Counted from the first letter of the stretch, positions 18,009 to 28,127 are shown. The stretch: DNA of 64,000 nt from Luteibaculum oceani (GCF_007995015.1 NZ_VORB01000001.1:372001-436000), one strand, 5' to 3'. The notes: generated from the letters alone by a model not told the origin. A program made the numbers and translations.

Positions 18009-19186
18009 GATTCTTGGAGGATTTTATCCAGTAAAAGGGTAAAATCCTCTTTAAATTTCACATAATAACTTCCCGTTCCAGGTCCATAAAATCCCGTATG
18101 GACCTTTTTTATTTTATGGTTCTTATCCATAATAATGGTGGTAGGAAAGCTCTTTATTTCATCTATAAATAATAAGGTGTCTGATGCCAATTGTTTTGAA
18201 GCTTTTCCTCCAAATAAAATGGGGTAGGAGATACCAGAAGATTTTTTGAGCTTCTCAATCTGTTTCTTGTAGTAACTAAATTGATTTTTGCTCTCGAAGC
18301 TTATTCCTATAATTTTTAGTGGTTTGTTCTTGTATTGTTGTTGTATTTCAGAGAGGAATTGGGTTTCATCTAAGCAATTGGGACACCATGAGCCAAGAAT
18401 TTGGATGATTACCGCTGTATCCGTAGCACTGTTTCTGTTAAACTTATAGGTGGTTGAATCTAGGTTTAGGAAGGCGAATTCTACCTCGTTAGTAACCTTT
18501 GTAATGGAATCAGGATGTTGTAATATAGGTCGTTCTGATTTGTACCCGGTAAAGGGTTCTTTCCAGTGTGTACCAGAGTAAAACATACCTTTAATTGAAT
18601 CACCAATAAATTCGCCTGTGAAAAGAAAAGCGTGAGATCCATCAAGGGTGTTAAGTGTAAACTTGTTGTTAATGATTTTTCCTTGAAGAAATCTGTAATC
18701 TCCAGTTTCCGTAGCGAAAGATCCAGCTATGTTAGTATCCGAAATTGAAAAGAGACCAATTGCTGGGTATTCATCTGAAGTATTAGGAGAAAATTGTATT
18801 TGATATTTTACCGTATCCTGGTTATCAACTTCATTCTCATAGGTCCAATTTGGAATTAGTGAAACGGGTATACTGTAATCTTTCTTGTAATACTTTTTCC
18901 AAAATCCTTTGTAACCATTTTCATATGCAATCAATTCAAATCCGGAATCAAAAACTGAAAAATTAGCTATTAGGGAGTCTCCGTTTTGGTCAATAGGAAG
19001 CGATATTAACTCTAAACCATTGTAAATCAATAGTTTACCATTTGAAATTTCAGAATTTATAAGTAATGGTTTATTACCTAAATCCATTTTGAGCGTGTAC
19101 TTACCAGATGTACTTTTTAAATTTTCTGTGCTATTAGTAGTACATGAAGTTATGATAAGTAGCAGGACAAGTATTCTGTAAATCAT
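18005..19186 (-). CDS. TlpA-like thioredoxin-fold lipoprotein
   Basis: 393 residues. The lipobox places the acylated Cys at residue 15 (LIITSC). Residues about 30-220 form a beta-rich domain of unknown function, as in Bacteroidota redoxin proteins. The C-terminal thioredoxin-like domain (about 240-390) has the redox pair in W267-CPNC. It should act as a periplasmic thiol-disulfide reductase. Its ATG shares one base with the stop of the aldehyde dehydrogenase gene (TAATG), making it the last gene of the mnmG operon. Confidence 0.85.
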   Translation of the reverse strand: MIYRILVLLLIITSCTTNSTENLKSTSGKYTLKMDLGNKPLLINSEISNGKLLIYNGLELISLPIDQNGDSLIANFSVFDSGFELIAYENGYKGFWKKYYKKDYSIPVSLIPNWTYENEVDNQDTVKYQIQFSPNTSDEYPAIGLFSISDTNIAGSFATETGDYRFLQGKIINNKFTLNTLDGSHAFLFTGEFIGDSIKGMFYSGTHWKEPFTGYKSERPILQHPDSITKVTNEVEFAFLNLDSTTYKFNRNSATDTAVIIQILGSWCPNCLDETQFLSEIQQQYKNKPLKIIGISFESKNQFSYYKKQIEKLKKSSGISYPILFGGKASKQLASDTLLFIDEIKSFPTTIIMDKNHKIKKVHTGFYGPGTGSYYVKFKEDFTLLLDKILQES

Positions 19187-20709
19187 TATATATCAAATTT
19201 AATACCTTGGGCCAAGGGTAGTTCGTTGGAGTAATTAATGGTGTTAGTTTGTCTTCTCATGTATCCTTTCCAAGCATCGGATCCAGATTCTCTTCCACCG
19301 CCTGTTTCTTTTTCTCCACCAAATGCGCCTCCAATTTCAGCACCGGAGGTTCCTATGTTGATGTTTGCAATTCCGCAGTCACTTCCTTTATGAGATAGGA
19401 AATATTCGCTCTCCTGCAGATCTGTAGTGAATAGGGCAGAACTCAATCCTTGTGGAACATCATTTTGGATATGAATAGCTTCATCTAGGGTCTTATACTT
19501 TATTACGTACAAGATAGGTGCAAATACCTCTTGTTTAGTTAATGGATTGTCTTTTTCAACAGCATAAACTCCAGGATGTACATAGCAATGAGAAGAATTG
19601 CCGTCTATTGTTATACTTTTTCCTTCTACAATTACCTCGTGTTTAGTTTCTTTAATTTTTGCGATAGTGTCATTGAATTGTTGTACTGCTTGTTCGTCAA
19701 TTAGGGGTCCAATGTGATTGGATTCATCCAATGGACTGCCAATTTTTAAACCAGCGTATGCCTTTTTTAGTGCAGATATAAATTCATTGTAAATACCTTC
19801 ATGCACTAACAAGCGTCTTGTACTTGTGCATCGTTGTCCGCATGTTCCTACTGCACCGAATACAGTTGCCATTATGGCTGATTTTAAATTAGCCTTGCTG
19901 GAAACTATGAGAGCGTTATTTCCGCCTAGTTCTAAAATGGTTTTACCAAATCGTTTAGCAACATCTGCTCCAACAGCTCTACCCATTGCTGTGCTTCCTG
20001 TGGCAGAAATTAGGTTTACATTATTATTCGATGTCAACCATTGGCCAACTTCTTTATCACCTGTAATTACACAGGATATTCCTTGAGGTAAATTGTTTGC
20101 TTCTAATACTCGGGAGAATAATTCTTGGCAAGCTAATGCTGTTATAGGTGTCTTTTCTGATGGTTTCCAAATACACACGTTACCGCAGACCCAGGCCAGA
20201 GCTGTGTTCCAACTCCATACAGCTACCGGGAAATTAAATGCGGATATTATACCAACTATTCCAAGAGGATGCCATTGCTCGTACATGCGGTGTAAGGGTC
20301 TTTCGGAGTGCATGGTAAGACCATATAATTGTCTGCTTAATCCAACCGCGAAATCACAGATATCGATCATCTCCTGTACTTCCCCTTTCCCTTCTTGAAA
20401 TGATTTACCCATTTCGTATGAAACTAAGTAGCCTAAGTCATCTTTATATTCGCGGAGAAGATTACCGTATTGTCTTACTATCTCACCACGTTGTGGAGCA
20501 GTCATTTGTGACCATTGTTTTTGAGCAATGGATGCCTGTTCAATTACCGTATCAAATTGATCCTTGGTAGTGATGGAGACCTCAGCTATTTTTTTTCCGT
20601 CAACAGGTGAATATGAAGTTATTACTTGGTCAGAATTTAATGCTTCTTTACCTATCCAGGTGCCGGGGTTACTAGATTTGATTTTAAATGTAGAAAGTAT
20701 TTTATCCAT
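19186..20709 (-). CDS. ALDH7-type aldehyde dehydrogenase (probable alpha-aminoadipic semialdehyde dehydrogenase)
   Basis: 507 residues of the aldehyde dehydrogenase superfamily. The catalytic Cys294 (CGQRCTSTRR), general base Glu260 (ILELGGNN), Asn159 (SAFNFPVAVW) and the C-terminal FGGEKETGGGRESGSDAWK are characteristic of the ALDH7/antiquitin branch. Members oxidise alpha-aminoadipic semialdehyde in lysine breakdown; this substrate is inferred. Its start overlaps the upstream methyltransferase stop by 8 nt and its stop overlaps the TlpA-like start by 1 nt. No other lysine catabolic gene is adjacent. Confidence 0.88.
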   Translation of the reverse strand: MDKILSTFKIKSSNPGTWIGKEALNSDQVITSYSPVDGKKIAEVSITTKDQFDTVIEQASIAQKQWSQMTAPQRGEIVRQYGNLLREYKDDLGYLVSYEMGKSFQEGKGEVQEMIDICDFAVGLSRQLYGLTMHSERPLHRMYEQWHPLGIVGIISAFNFPVAVWSWNTALAWVCGNVCIWKPSEKTPITALACQELFSRVLEANNLPQGISCVITGDKEVGQWLTSNNNVNLISATGSTAMGRAVGADVAKRFGKTILELGGNNALIVSSKANLKSAIMATVFGAVGTCGQRCTSTRRLLVHEGIYNEFISALKKAYAGLKIGSPLDESNHIGPLIDEQAVQQFNDTIAKIKETKHEVIVEGKSITIDGNSSHCYVHPGVYAVEKDNPLTKQEVFAPILYVIKYKTLDEAIHIQNDVPQGLSSALFTTDLQESEYFLSHKGSDCGIANINIGTSGAEIGGAFGGEKETGGGRESGSDAWKGYMRRQTNTINYSNELPLAQGIKFDI

Positions 20710-21574
20710 TTTTTTTGGCGATATAAATTATTGAAGAATGATTGGTTTTACCCTTTACATTGGAAATTAGTCCTATCATAAAAGCTCTAACTAATTGCAA
20801 TGGTGTTGGTAAAGTGTTTTTATACTTTTCCGAAAGTAGGGAAACATAAAAGGAATCGAAAATCATTCCTTTGGTTTGTATTAATTCGAACTGATGCTTT
20901 TTAAGTAATTGTGACATCCCTTTTTTTGTGAAATGGTATAGATGCCTTGGCACATCTAGTGCCGCCCAATATTCCTTATAGTAGGATGCATCATAGCTAT
21001 TGATATTTGGTACTGCAATTATTAATATACCGTCGTCCTTTAGTTTCGAATGGAAATGGTTTAGTGTTGTGTTTAATTGATGGACGTGTTCTAGCACGTG
21101 CCAAAGGGTTATTACGTTGTATTCCTTGGGTGGTAAATTTTGCAGTTCAGAAGGGGAGAGGCAGTTAACGCCTTTAGCACTGGCGTGAGTCTTTGCTACA
21201 TCGGATGGTTCTATACCTGTAACTATATAATTATTTTCTTTACAGTATGCAAGGAATTCTCCTGTGCCTGCTCCATAGTCAAGAATATTTTTGCCAGACG
21301 TATGAGACTGAATCAAAGATAATTTAAGCTTCAGATTATACCTTCGGACCTTGTGGTATAGGCTATGTATTAAGCCTTTTTTCGTGTCGCTGTGAGAAAT
21401 GTAATCTTCACTTTCGTAATATGGCCCTATCTCTGTTTCGCCTGGGGGGTTGCCGGTAAACCAATTATTGCATGATGGACAATGTGCCACCGTAAATTCT
21501 TTTTTGCTAATAGAATGATCTACAACCTTTTTGGTTTCTGTTACATTCTGAAAATCACAAATTGTACATTTCAT
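20702..21574 (-). CDS. Class I SAM-dependent methyltransferase with N-terminal zinc ribbon
   Basis: 290 residues. The N-terminus has a zinc-ribbon pattern (Cys3, Cys6, Cys32, Cys35). A type 11/12 methyltransferase core follows with the SAM-binding ILDYGAGTGEF (about 96-106), GIEPS and the post-motif VITLWHVLEHV. Such proteins often modify sugars or small molecules; the substrate is unknown. The ATG (21574-21572) lies inside a parS-like palindrome that separates this gene from mnmG. Confidence 0.82.
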   Translation of the reverse strand: MKCTICDFQNVTETKKVVDHSISKKEFTVAHCPSCNNWFTGNPPGETEIGPYYESEDYISHSDTKKGLIHSLYHKVRRYNLKLKLSLIQSHTSGKNILDYGAGTGEFLAYCKENNYIVTGIEPSDVAKTHASAKGVNCLSPSELQNLPPKEYNVITLWHVLEHVHQLNTTLNHFHSKLKDDGILIIAVPNINSYDASYYKEYWAALDVPRHLYHFTKKGMSQLLKKHQFELIQTKGMIFDSFYVSLLSEKYKNTLPTPLQLVRAFMIGLISNVKGKTNHSSIIYIAKKNG

Positions 21575-21589
21575 GTTTCACGTGGAACT
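21574..21589. promoter_or_regulatory. parS: parS-like chromosome partition site 1
   Basis: TGTTTCACGTGGAACT matches the ParB-binding consensus TGTTNCACGTGNAACA at all fixed positions except the last base. It fills the 13-nt gap between mnmG and the methyltransferase and includes both the mnmG stop codon and the methyltransferase start codon. Confidence 0.75.
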
Positions 21590-23453
21590 ATCTGCCAAGA
21601 TGCACTAGTAGTACGTTGATGTCCGAAGGACTAACGCCACTTATTCTGCTTGCTTGGGCTATAGTTTCTGGTTTTATTTGGGTTAGTTTCTCGCGTGCCT
21701 CTGTGCTTAAATTACCTAGTTTCTTGTAGTCAGTGGACTTGGGTATATTGATGTATTCTAGCCGGTTTAACTTGTCGGCAATAATACGCTCTCTCTCTAA
21801 ATAACCTTTGTACTTGATTCTTATTTCTGTTGCTTCCTTTTGGATGGAATCAATTTCGTTTGCATTAATAAGGTTGTTTATTTCTTCACTTCCATTTATA
21901 ATATCGTCAATTGTTATTTCTGGTCGTGTTATTACCTTTTCGGCTTTTACTTTTTGGGTAAGTACAGCGGTGTTCTTTTTCTTAAGGATAGGATTTATGT
22001 CTTCTGGGTTTAAAGAAGTTTTTTCTAGGCTTTTTTCTAATGTGCTTATGTTATTGTATTTTTTTTCAAACAGTCGGAAGTGGGTTTCTTCTATTAAACC
22101 TAAATCATAACCAATTGGGGTAAGTCTTTCGTCCGCGTTATCTTGTCTTAACAATAGTCTGTATTCACTTCGTGAGGTGAACATTCTATAAGGCTCCTTA
22201 GTTCCCTTGGTTACTAGATCGTCTATTAAGACTCCGATATAGGCTTGGTTTCGTTTTAATATAAATGGGTCTTTATCTTGTAATTTAAGTGCGGCATTAA
22301 TGCCAGCCATTAATCCTTGGCATGCTGCTTCTTCGTATCCTGTAGTACCATTGATCTGTCCGGCAAAATATAGATTCGGTACGGCTTTTGTTTCAAGTGT
22401 GTTGTATAGTTGAGTAGGCTGGAAAAAATCGTATTCCACGGCATAGCCTGGTTTTAAGATTTTAGCATTCTCCATCCCGGGTATTTCCTTTAGTGCTTTG
22501 TATTGGATATGTTCTGGAAGGCTGGTGGAGAAGCCATTTAAATAGGTTTCCCAAGTTTTCAAACCTTCTGGCTCAACAAAGATTTGGTGTCTAGTTCGCT
22601 CTTTAAATCGGGTTATTTTGTCTTCTATTGATGGACAATATCTTGGTCCGCTTCCTTCTATTTCTCCTGAGAACATCGGGGAGTCAGCAAATCCTTCTTC
22701 TAATATTTCGTGAACCAATGGATTGGTGTACGTAATATAGCAGGGAACTTGTTTAAGTTTTTCTTGGTCTCGTCCTTTAAAGGAAAAGGTAAATTCTTCT
22801 GAGTCGCCATATTGGGCTTCTAGTACCGTGTAATCTATGCTTCTTCCATCTATTCTTGGTGGTGTTCCTGTCTTTAGTCTACCCGTTTCAAATCCGTGTG
22901 ACTGTAAAGATTCGCTTAAACCAACGGCTGCATCTTCGCCCATTCTTCCACCTTTCTCTTTGGATTTTCCTGTATGCATTACAGCATTTAGGAATGTTCC
23001 GCTGGTTAGAATGATACTTCTCGCTTCTATTTGATCCCTGTTTGTTTCGATAACAAAAGAGTTGGTGGTTTTATTTATTCCGGTAACCATGGCCTGATAA
23101 AAATCTAGTCCCTGGATTTTTTCTAACTCGTATCTCCATTCAGTGGCGAAAATAAACCTGTCGTTCTGTGAACGTGGGCTCCACATTGCTGGGCCCTTGC
23201 TGCGGTTTAGCATTCGGTATTGGATAGCGGATCTATCGGTGACAATACCACTGAGGCCGCCTAATGCGTCTATTTCACGAACTATTTGACCTTTTGCAAC
23301 ACCTCCCATTGCGGGGTTACATGACATTTGACCTATGGTGTTCATGTTCATGGTAACTAGCAGGGTGGAACACCCTAATCGGGCGGCGGCTGCTGCGGCT
23401 TCATTGCCGGCGTGTCCGGCCCCAACTACTACTATGTCGTATTTTCTTTTCAT
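21588..23453 (-). CDS. mnmG: tRNA uridine-5-carboxymethylaminomethyl modification enzyme
   Basis: MnmG (GidA) works with the GTPase MnmE to add the carboxymethylaminomethyl group to wobble uridine 34 of several tRNAs. The 621-residue protein shows the FAD-binding [38 protein letters not shown], the LKTGTPPRI and YCPSIEDKI stretches, and [18 protein letters not shown]. The C-terminal domain is complete. Its ATG overlaps the ybeY stop by 4 nt. It is flanked on both sides by parS-like sites, as happens near chromosome origins in other bacteria; no parAB or rsmG is adjacent here. Confidence 0.97.
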   Translation of the reverse strand: MKRKYDIVVVGAGHAGNEAAAAAARLGCSTLLVTMNMNTIGQMSCNPAMGGVAKGQIVREIDALGGLSGIVTDRSAIQYRMLNRSKGPAMWSPRSQNDRFIFATEWRYELEKIQGLDFYQAMVTGINKTTNSFVIETNRDQIEARSIILTSGTFLNAVMHTGKSKEKGGRMGEDAAVGLSESLQSHGFETGRLKTGTPPRIDGRSIDYTVLEAQYGDSEEFTFSFKGRDQEKLKQVPCYITYTNPLVHEILEEGFADSPMFSGEIEGSGPRYCPSIEDKITRFKERTRHQIFVEPEGLKTWETYLNGFSTSLPEHIQYKALKEIPGMENAKILKPGYAVEYDFFQPTQLYNTLETKAVPNLYFAGQINGTTGYEEAACQGLMAGINAALKLQDKDPFILKRNQAYIGVLIDDLVTKGTKEPYRMFTSRSEYRLLLRQDNADERLTPIGYDLGLIEETHFRLFEKKYNNISTLEKSLEKTSLNPEDINPILKKKNTAVLTQKVKAEKVITRPEITIDDIINGSEEINNLINANEIDSIQKEATEIRIKYKGYLERERIIADKLNRLEYINIPKSTDYKKLGNLSTEAREKLTQIKPETIAQASRISGVSPSDINVLLVHLGR

Positions 23454-23875
23454 TTCTGTTTCACGTGGAACATTTGTAAGGCGGCGTCTTCTTGCCTTCG
23501 CATTTCTTCTTTTTCTTTTGTTGTCTTGTCTTTATATCCCATAAGGTGTAGTACGCCGTGGATAATGACTCTTTTTATTTCTGTCTGAAATGGTTGGTTG
23601 TATCTTTTTGCGTTTTCCTTTATGGTTTCTAATCCTATGTATAACTCACCATGAAGGGTTTGGTCAATAACACTGTCAAACGTAATTATGTCTGTAGGGT
23701 AGTGGTGGTTTAGGAACTGAATATTTATTTCTTCAATGGACTTATCGCTGCAGGAAATAATATTTAAATCCCCCACTTCAAACCCCGCCTTTTCAACTAC
23801 GTGGTTTACCCATTGCTGAATTCTTCGCTTATCACGAATTCTTATGCTGGTGTCGTTGTTGTAAAAGCTAATCAT
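23450..23875 (-). CDS. ybeY: Endoribonuclease YbeY
   Basis: YbeY is a small metal-dependent RNase involved in 16S rRNA maturation and ribosome quality control. The 141-residue protein carries the signature in the form [12 protein letters not shown]. The usual motif is HGxLHLxGYDH; here the third metal position appears to be Asp rather than His, a variant I recall from Bacteroidota. The last codons (FHVKQK) are written by a parS-like site. It overlaps mnmG downstream and the DUF4175 gene upstream by 4 nt each. Confidence 0.92.
   Translation of the reverse strand: MISFYNNDTSIRIRDKRRIQQWVNHVVEKAGFEVGDLNIISCSDKSIEEINIQFLNHHYPTDIITFDSVIDQTLHGELYIGLETIKENAKRYNQPFQTEIKRVIIHGVLHLMGYKDKTTKEKEEMRRQEDAALQMFHVKQK
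23457..23472. promoter_or_regulatory. parS: parS-like chromosome partition site 2
   Basis: TGTTTCACGTGGAACA is a full match to TGTTNCACGTGNAACA. It lies within the last codons of ybeY, 4 nt upstream of the mnmG start and 1883 bp from the other site. Confidence 0.85.
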
Positions 23876-26800
23876 GGTGTTTTGTTTAGGTAGCTTCGGC
23901 TTTTTTCTAAATAGTATTCACGTAACTCTAATGGTAAGCTTTGTAATTGCTCAACATTTAATTTACGTTGCTCTAAATACTTCTGATATTCTGGATTTTC
24001 TTTTAAGTACTCCTCAGCTTTTTGCCCCTCACGTTTGTTGTCTAATTCCTGAGTGCGTTCTGCTTTTTCTTCTTCTAAAAGCTTGGTGATTATTTCTCGT
24101 TGTCTTAAAAGGGTCTCAGGATTAACTTGATTGTAATACAAGTCTTTTTCAACCTCTTCTAGCTCCTTTGCAAGTTCATTTAATTTATTTCCCGAACCTG
24201 ATCCGTCCTTATTTAATTCCTTTGCTAATTCTCTTAATTGCTTTCTTAGCTGAGCTTGTTTTGCCGCCATCTCGATAAGCTCTTTGCTGTTATTGCCGCC
24301 TTGGTTTTTGCCCTGACCCTCCTTTTCTCCCTTTTGCTCGCCTTGGCCCTTTTTCATCATTTGCTCCATTTGCTTTGCAAATTGCTCTTGGGCCTTCCTC
24401 ATTTTTTGTAAGGATGGCTTGCTGGAATTTCCCTGACTTGGTTTATTGCAGTTTGCCATTCCAGGATTGGCTTGTGCTTGTTGCTTTTCTAGCTGTTCTA
24501 ATACCTCACTTAGTAAAAGGGCCAAGTTGTTTATTGCGGTAAGTGAATATCTCTGGTGCATTCGAGCTCTTGAGGTAACACGCTCCCCAAGTTCTGAAAT
24601 GCTATTTGCCATTTCACGGTTAATGGTGTTTATCTCTTTTCTTACAACGGCTTCTATTTGAATTACTCGTTTAGCCAGGGCATTTAAACTGTCCTCAATA
24701 ATTTTAAAATTTTCTATACTGTTAGCTTGTTCTACTGTTAGCTTGCCATAAATAGGGTCGGAGGTCGAAAGAGAGGCAAAGCCAGAATAAATTTCTTCCT
24801 GGTCTTCACTTAAATCCACTAGGTTCTCTAGAATTTGTTTTAGATCTTCTATGTTCTCCTGCTGCTGCTGTGCTTCAGAAGATGCCATACTTGATTCTAT
24901 TTGCTGAGAAAGCTGTTCCATTTCTTCTTTTGCTTTCTGCTGCTTCTGGTTGGTGTTTTTTTTCTGTTTTGAGTTTTTGTTTTCTGGTGAAGAACCTTGT
25001 TCTTTTAAATCTTGTTCTATCTTGTTTAGATCTTCCCTAATTTCATTGGCCTTTTTCTCTTCCTTGGATAAGTCCATTTGCTTATTTAGATCCTTGGCTT
25101 CCTTGTTTAAATCATTAAGATCTTTCTTCAACTCGTCAAAGGTCTTATTGATTTCCTTTTGCTCATTTAACTCTTTATTTGCATTGTCCTCTTTGGCCAG
25201 ATTTTCCTGTTGCTTAGCTAGTTTATCCAATTCGGAGGCTAATTGTTTTAACTTAAGGTCGTGAGCAAATTTTTTCATAAGCTCCAAGCTCCTATCCAAT
25301 TCTTGCTTCTGGTTTTCGCTTAGTTGATTTAGCTCTTTGAGTTTTTCAAGCAGTTGATCTTGATCCATGTTTTGCATCAACTGTTGAATTTCATCCATGA
25401 CCTTTTCCATTTCGGGGTCCATGGAGTTTTCCATTAGTTCATTCAATTGTTTCTGTTGCTCCGTAATGTTTTCGTTCTCACCGTTGAGTTTTTCTTGCAA
25501 CTTTTCAGTTTGTTTGTTTTGCTGACTAAGTTGTTCTAGCTTTTTATTTAACTCCTGCTTTTTCTTAATTAATTGCTCTAACTGCTTTCTGTCGTTTAAG
25601 TCCGTTTGTTTTTTACTGAGCAGTTCTTTATTAAGCTTTTCGATTTCAGATGATATTTCCTGGTTCAGCTTAAGCAGTTCTTCAAGTTGGTTAGTGCTGT
25701 TTTCTAATCCTTTATTTCTATCTTCTAATAATTCCTTTTCAGTTTTAATTCTAAGCCCCTCAATCTCTGTTTTTGTTGCTTTAAATCCATTCGGAGCATC
25801 GTTGTCTCTTACCTCGAAATAATAGGTAATACTATCTCCAAGTGTTAACCCTAGATCCTCATCAGAAATTGATATGTAAAATGTTTGGTTGCTTAAATGT
25901 TTTTCGATTTGTATAGGTTTAATATTCCAGATATTTTGGTCTTTTTTCCTATAGAATAACTTCAGGTCCTTAAACCCATAATCATCTGCTATTTCCCCTA
26001 CTAAGAAATATTGATCTTGCGTAATACCATTGGCTCTTAGATCTGCCTCTATTTTTGGGTGGGCATCTTTAATAATTTGAATGGTGTAAAGATTCGAATC
26101 AATAACAGAAACATGCTCATTTTGCCTGGAAATCCCATAATTAATAGTTTGGTTAGCCAACCAGGTCAACTCGAATAGTTGATCATTAGCGATAATGGTT
26201 GGTTTAGGCACTCCTATTAAACTTAAGGAGTCTGTATGGTTGGTTTTAATTCTCCAATTTACTCTTGTTCCTTGTGGAACAATCGCATCTCCCGACCCAT
26301 CTATTATTTCCGATTTTTTACCCGTGTATGCTGGGTAAGTCAACTCCATAATGAATCCTGTTATGTTGGGTTGCGGAAGTACTTTAACCTCAACTTCTCC
26401 GAAGTTAAAACCATCTGCTTCTACGCTAAAACTAAAGTCCTTTCTAAGGTTAGAAAATGTTTTTTTGTATGACCATGCTCCCGAAGAGGGCACTACCTCT
26501 TTATACCCTACAAAGTTGATACTGATATCCGAGGGTTTTATACCACCTTCTATAACATTTATGGTAAATTCTAAATCTTCGCCCTCCAAAATATTAATGC
26601 TTTTATCAAAAGATAATTGGAAGGGTGCTGTAGGCTCAAATTCTTGATTGTACGAGATTAGTCGCTTAGCTGGATCTTTTACAAACTGTGGTTTAATAAG
26701 CCAAATACCTAGCATTATCGCAAGGGGGATTAAGGCATATTTCGCGTACTTTAAATTTTCGCTGAAATTTATGGAGGATAAAAAGGGTATAGGTTTAATT

Positions 26801-27216
26801 TCCTCGGCTTTTTGAGAAATCCCCGCTTGAATTAAGTGCCTAATCTCTATGCTTTCCTTCTGGCTTAATTCTTCAAGTTCCAGAACATTTACAAGCTTGT
26901 CGTTTACACTTGGGAAATGCTCTCCAATAATCTTTGCCGCTTCCTTGTGATTCAGTCCCTTTTTGATGTTTAATAGGTAGGCAAGTGGTATAATGAGGTA
27001 TTTAACCTGAATAAGAAGTAATATGGCCAGGAAGCTGAAAAAAAGTACCATTCTAGCTTTCGAGGAAAATGCGCCGAAATATTCCAACGTAAGAACCAAA
27101 AGAAAAAGGATAACGGAAAGGCCTATAGAATACACCAACCCCTTTATTAGTTTGTTGGTGTTGTGTTTTCTAATGTACCTGTTTAGGTCGTTTATTAAAG
27201 CCTTGTATGCATCCAT
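23872..27216 (-). CDS. DUF4175 family membrane-anchored coiled-coil protein
   Basis: 1114 residues. Hydrophobic segments near residues 26-45, 50-75 and 155-175 anchor it in the membrane. A beta-rich domain follows (about 195-490). From about 495 to the C-terminus it is almost entirely Glu/Lys/Gln/Leu-rich coiled coil with low-complexity Q and G/K/E stretches (about 920-985). This matches the DUF4175 family common in Bacteroidota; its function is unknown. It sits between the RlmI-like methyltransferase (3-nt gap) and ybeY (4-nt overlap), which suggests co-expression with translation and ribosome genes. Confidence 0.85.
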   Translation of the reverse strand: MDAYKALINDLNRYIRKHNTNKLIKGLVYSIGLSVILFLLVLTLEYFGAFSSKARMVLFFSFLAILLLIQVKYLIIPLAYLLNIKKGLNHKEAAKIIGEHFPSVNDKLVNVLELEELSQKESIEIRHLIQAGISQKAEEIKPIPFLSSINFSENLKYAKYALIPLAIMLGIWLIKPQFVKDPAKRLISYNQEFEPTAPFQLSFDKSINILEGEDLEFTINVIEGGIKPSDISINFVGYKEVVPSSGAWSYKKTFSNLRKDFSFSVEADGFNFGEVEVKVLPQPNITGFIMELTYPAYTGKKSEIIDGSGDAIVPQGTRVNWRIKTNHTDSLSLIGVPKPTIIANDQLFELTWLANQTINYGISRQNEHVSVIDSNLYTIQIIKDAHPKIEADLRANGITQDQYFLVGEIADDYGFKDLKLFYRKKDQNIWNIKPIQIEKHLSNQTFYISISDEDLGLTLGDSITYYFEVRDNDAPNGFKATKTEIEGLRIKTEKELLEDRNKGLENSTNQLEELLKLNQEISSEIEKLNKELLSKKQTDLNDRKQLEQLIKKKQELNKKLEQLSQQNKQTEKLQEKLNGENENITEQQKQLNELMENSMDPEMEKVMDEIQQLMQNMDQDQLLEKLKELNQLSENQKQELDRSLELMKKFAHDLKLKQLASELDKLAKQQENLAKEDNANKELNEQKEINKTFDELKKDLNDLNKEAKDLNKQMDLSKEEKKANEIREDLNKIEQDLKEQGSSPENKNSKQKKNTNQKQQKAKEEMEQLSQQIESSMASSEAQQQQENIEDLKQILENLVDLSEDQEEIYSGFASLSTSDPIYGKLTVEQANSIENFKIIEDSLNALAKRVIQIEAVVRKEINTINREMANSISELGERVTSRARMHQRYSLTAINNLALLLSEVLEQLEKQQAQANPGMANCNKPSQGNSSKPSLQKMRKAQEQFAKQMEQMMKKGQGEQKGEKEGQGKNQGGNNSKELIEMAAKQAQLRKQLRELAKELNKDGSGSGNKLNELAKELEEVEKDLYYNQVNPETLLRQREIITKLLEEEKAERTQELDNKREGQKAEEYLKENPEYQKYLEQRKLNVEQLQSLPLELREYYLEKSRSYLNKTP

Positions 27217-27219
27217 AGG

Positions 27220-28101
27220 TTATTGCGTAAAGCGGATTAAATCTCCCGTGGGTAACAGCGATTTAGATTGCGAAATTAAGCAGAGTTTCCCCACTTCAAC
27301 ATTGTTCTTACCCCGCAATTCAACAACTTGATTTTTAATATCCCCCACATTTACCCTTGGAGAGTAGGTGTTAAGAACGAAAAAATGCCTCTTGGGATTG
27401 AGTATTTTAACAGCATTTTCAATTAAATCCCCAATTTGATCTTCTATTTTCCACCTTTTTCCCTTGCCAGAAATTCCAAAAGCTGGAGGGTCCATTATAA
27501 CCCCTTCGTATTTTCGTCCTCGTTTGGCTTCTTTTTCAATAAACTTAAGAGCATCTTCAAAGCACCATCTTATTCCTGATAACCCATTGATACTTTGGTT
27601 TTCATTCGCCCAGTTTATTACAGATTTGGATGAATCTACATGGATAACATCCGACCCATTATATTTTGCTACCATGCTACTGGCCCCTGTGTAGGCAAAT
27701 AGATTTAAAACTTTTACTTGTTGGTTTTGGCTTTTGTTTTTCTTAATCCACTCCTCGACAAAATGCCAATTACTTCTTTGTTCTGGAAAAAGACCAAAAT
27801 GTTTATAGGGTCCGGTTTTAATATTGGCCACCAAGGAATTAAAAAATTGAACTTTTAGTGGAAGCCTTTTATCGTTTTTATAATTCCATTTTCCTTTACC
27901 GGATTTAGTCTCTACGAATTCTGCATCTGCTAATTGATCCCATTTTATACTGGATAAATGTGGGTTTCCATGAGCATTTATATCCGGTCGAATTATTGTT
28001 ATATCCCCCAATTGCTCCAGCCTCTTTCCCTTACCAAAGTCTATTAATTGGTAACCCTCCCAATTGTCTGAAATAAAATTACGAGGAGCTTTAGCAGGCA
28101 T
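27220..28101 (-). CDS. RlmI/RlmK-like SAM-dependent methyltransferase
   Basis: 293 residues. The Rossmann core starts near residue 128 with the SAM motif VLNLFAYTGASSMVAKY. The catalytic-loop motif is MDPPAFGISGKGKRWKIED, as in the RlmI/RlmL-C 23S rRNA cytosine/guanine methyltransferase group. There is no N-terminal PUA domain of full RlmI; the first 120 residues are a shorter family-specific part. It heads the seven-gene minus-strand operon running down to 18005. Ribosomal RNA is the likely substrate, by family. Confidence 0.8.
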   Translation of the reverse strand: MPAKAPRNFISDNWEGYQLIDFGKGKRLEQLGDITIIRPDINAHGNPHLSSIKWDQLADAEFVETKSGKGKWNYKNDKRLPLKVQFFNSLVANIKTGPYKHFGLFPEQRSNWHFVEEWIKKNKSQNQQVKVLNLFAYTGASSMVAKYNGSDVIHVDSSKSVINWANENQSINGLSGIRWCFEDALKFIEKEAKRGRKYEGVIMDPPAFGISGKGKRWKIEDQIGDLIENAVKILNPKRHFFVLNTYSPRVNVGDIKNQVVELRGKNNVEVGKLCLISQSKSLLPTGDLIRFTQ

Positions 28102-28127
28102 GGTCTTTTATAGCTTTTAATTAAGCG

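Noticed and set aside
21574-23472. Calling this region the replication origin
   Set aside because: parS-like sites suggest proximity only. I saw no cluster of DnaA boxes and no dnaA, dnaN, rsmG or parAB genes.
24446-25264. Plus-strand ORFs inside the DUF4175 gene and other long antisense frames across the window
   Set aside because: They are shadows of real genes, with biased composition and no promoter or family resemblance.
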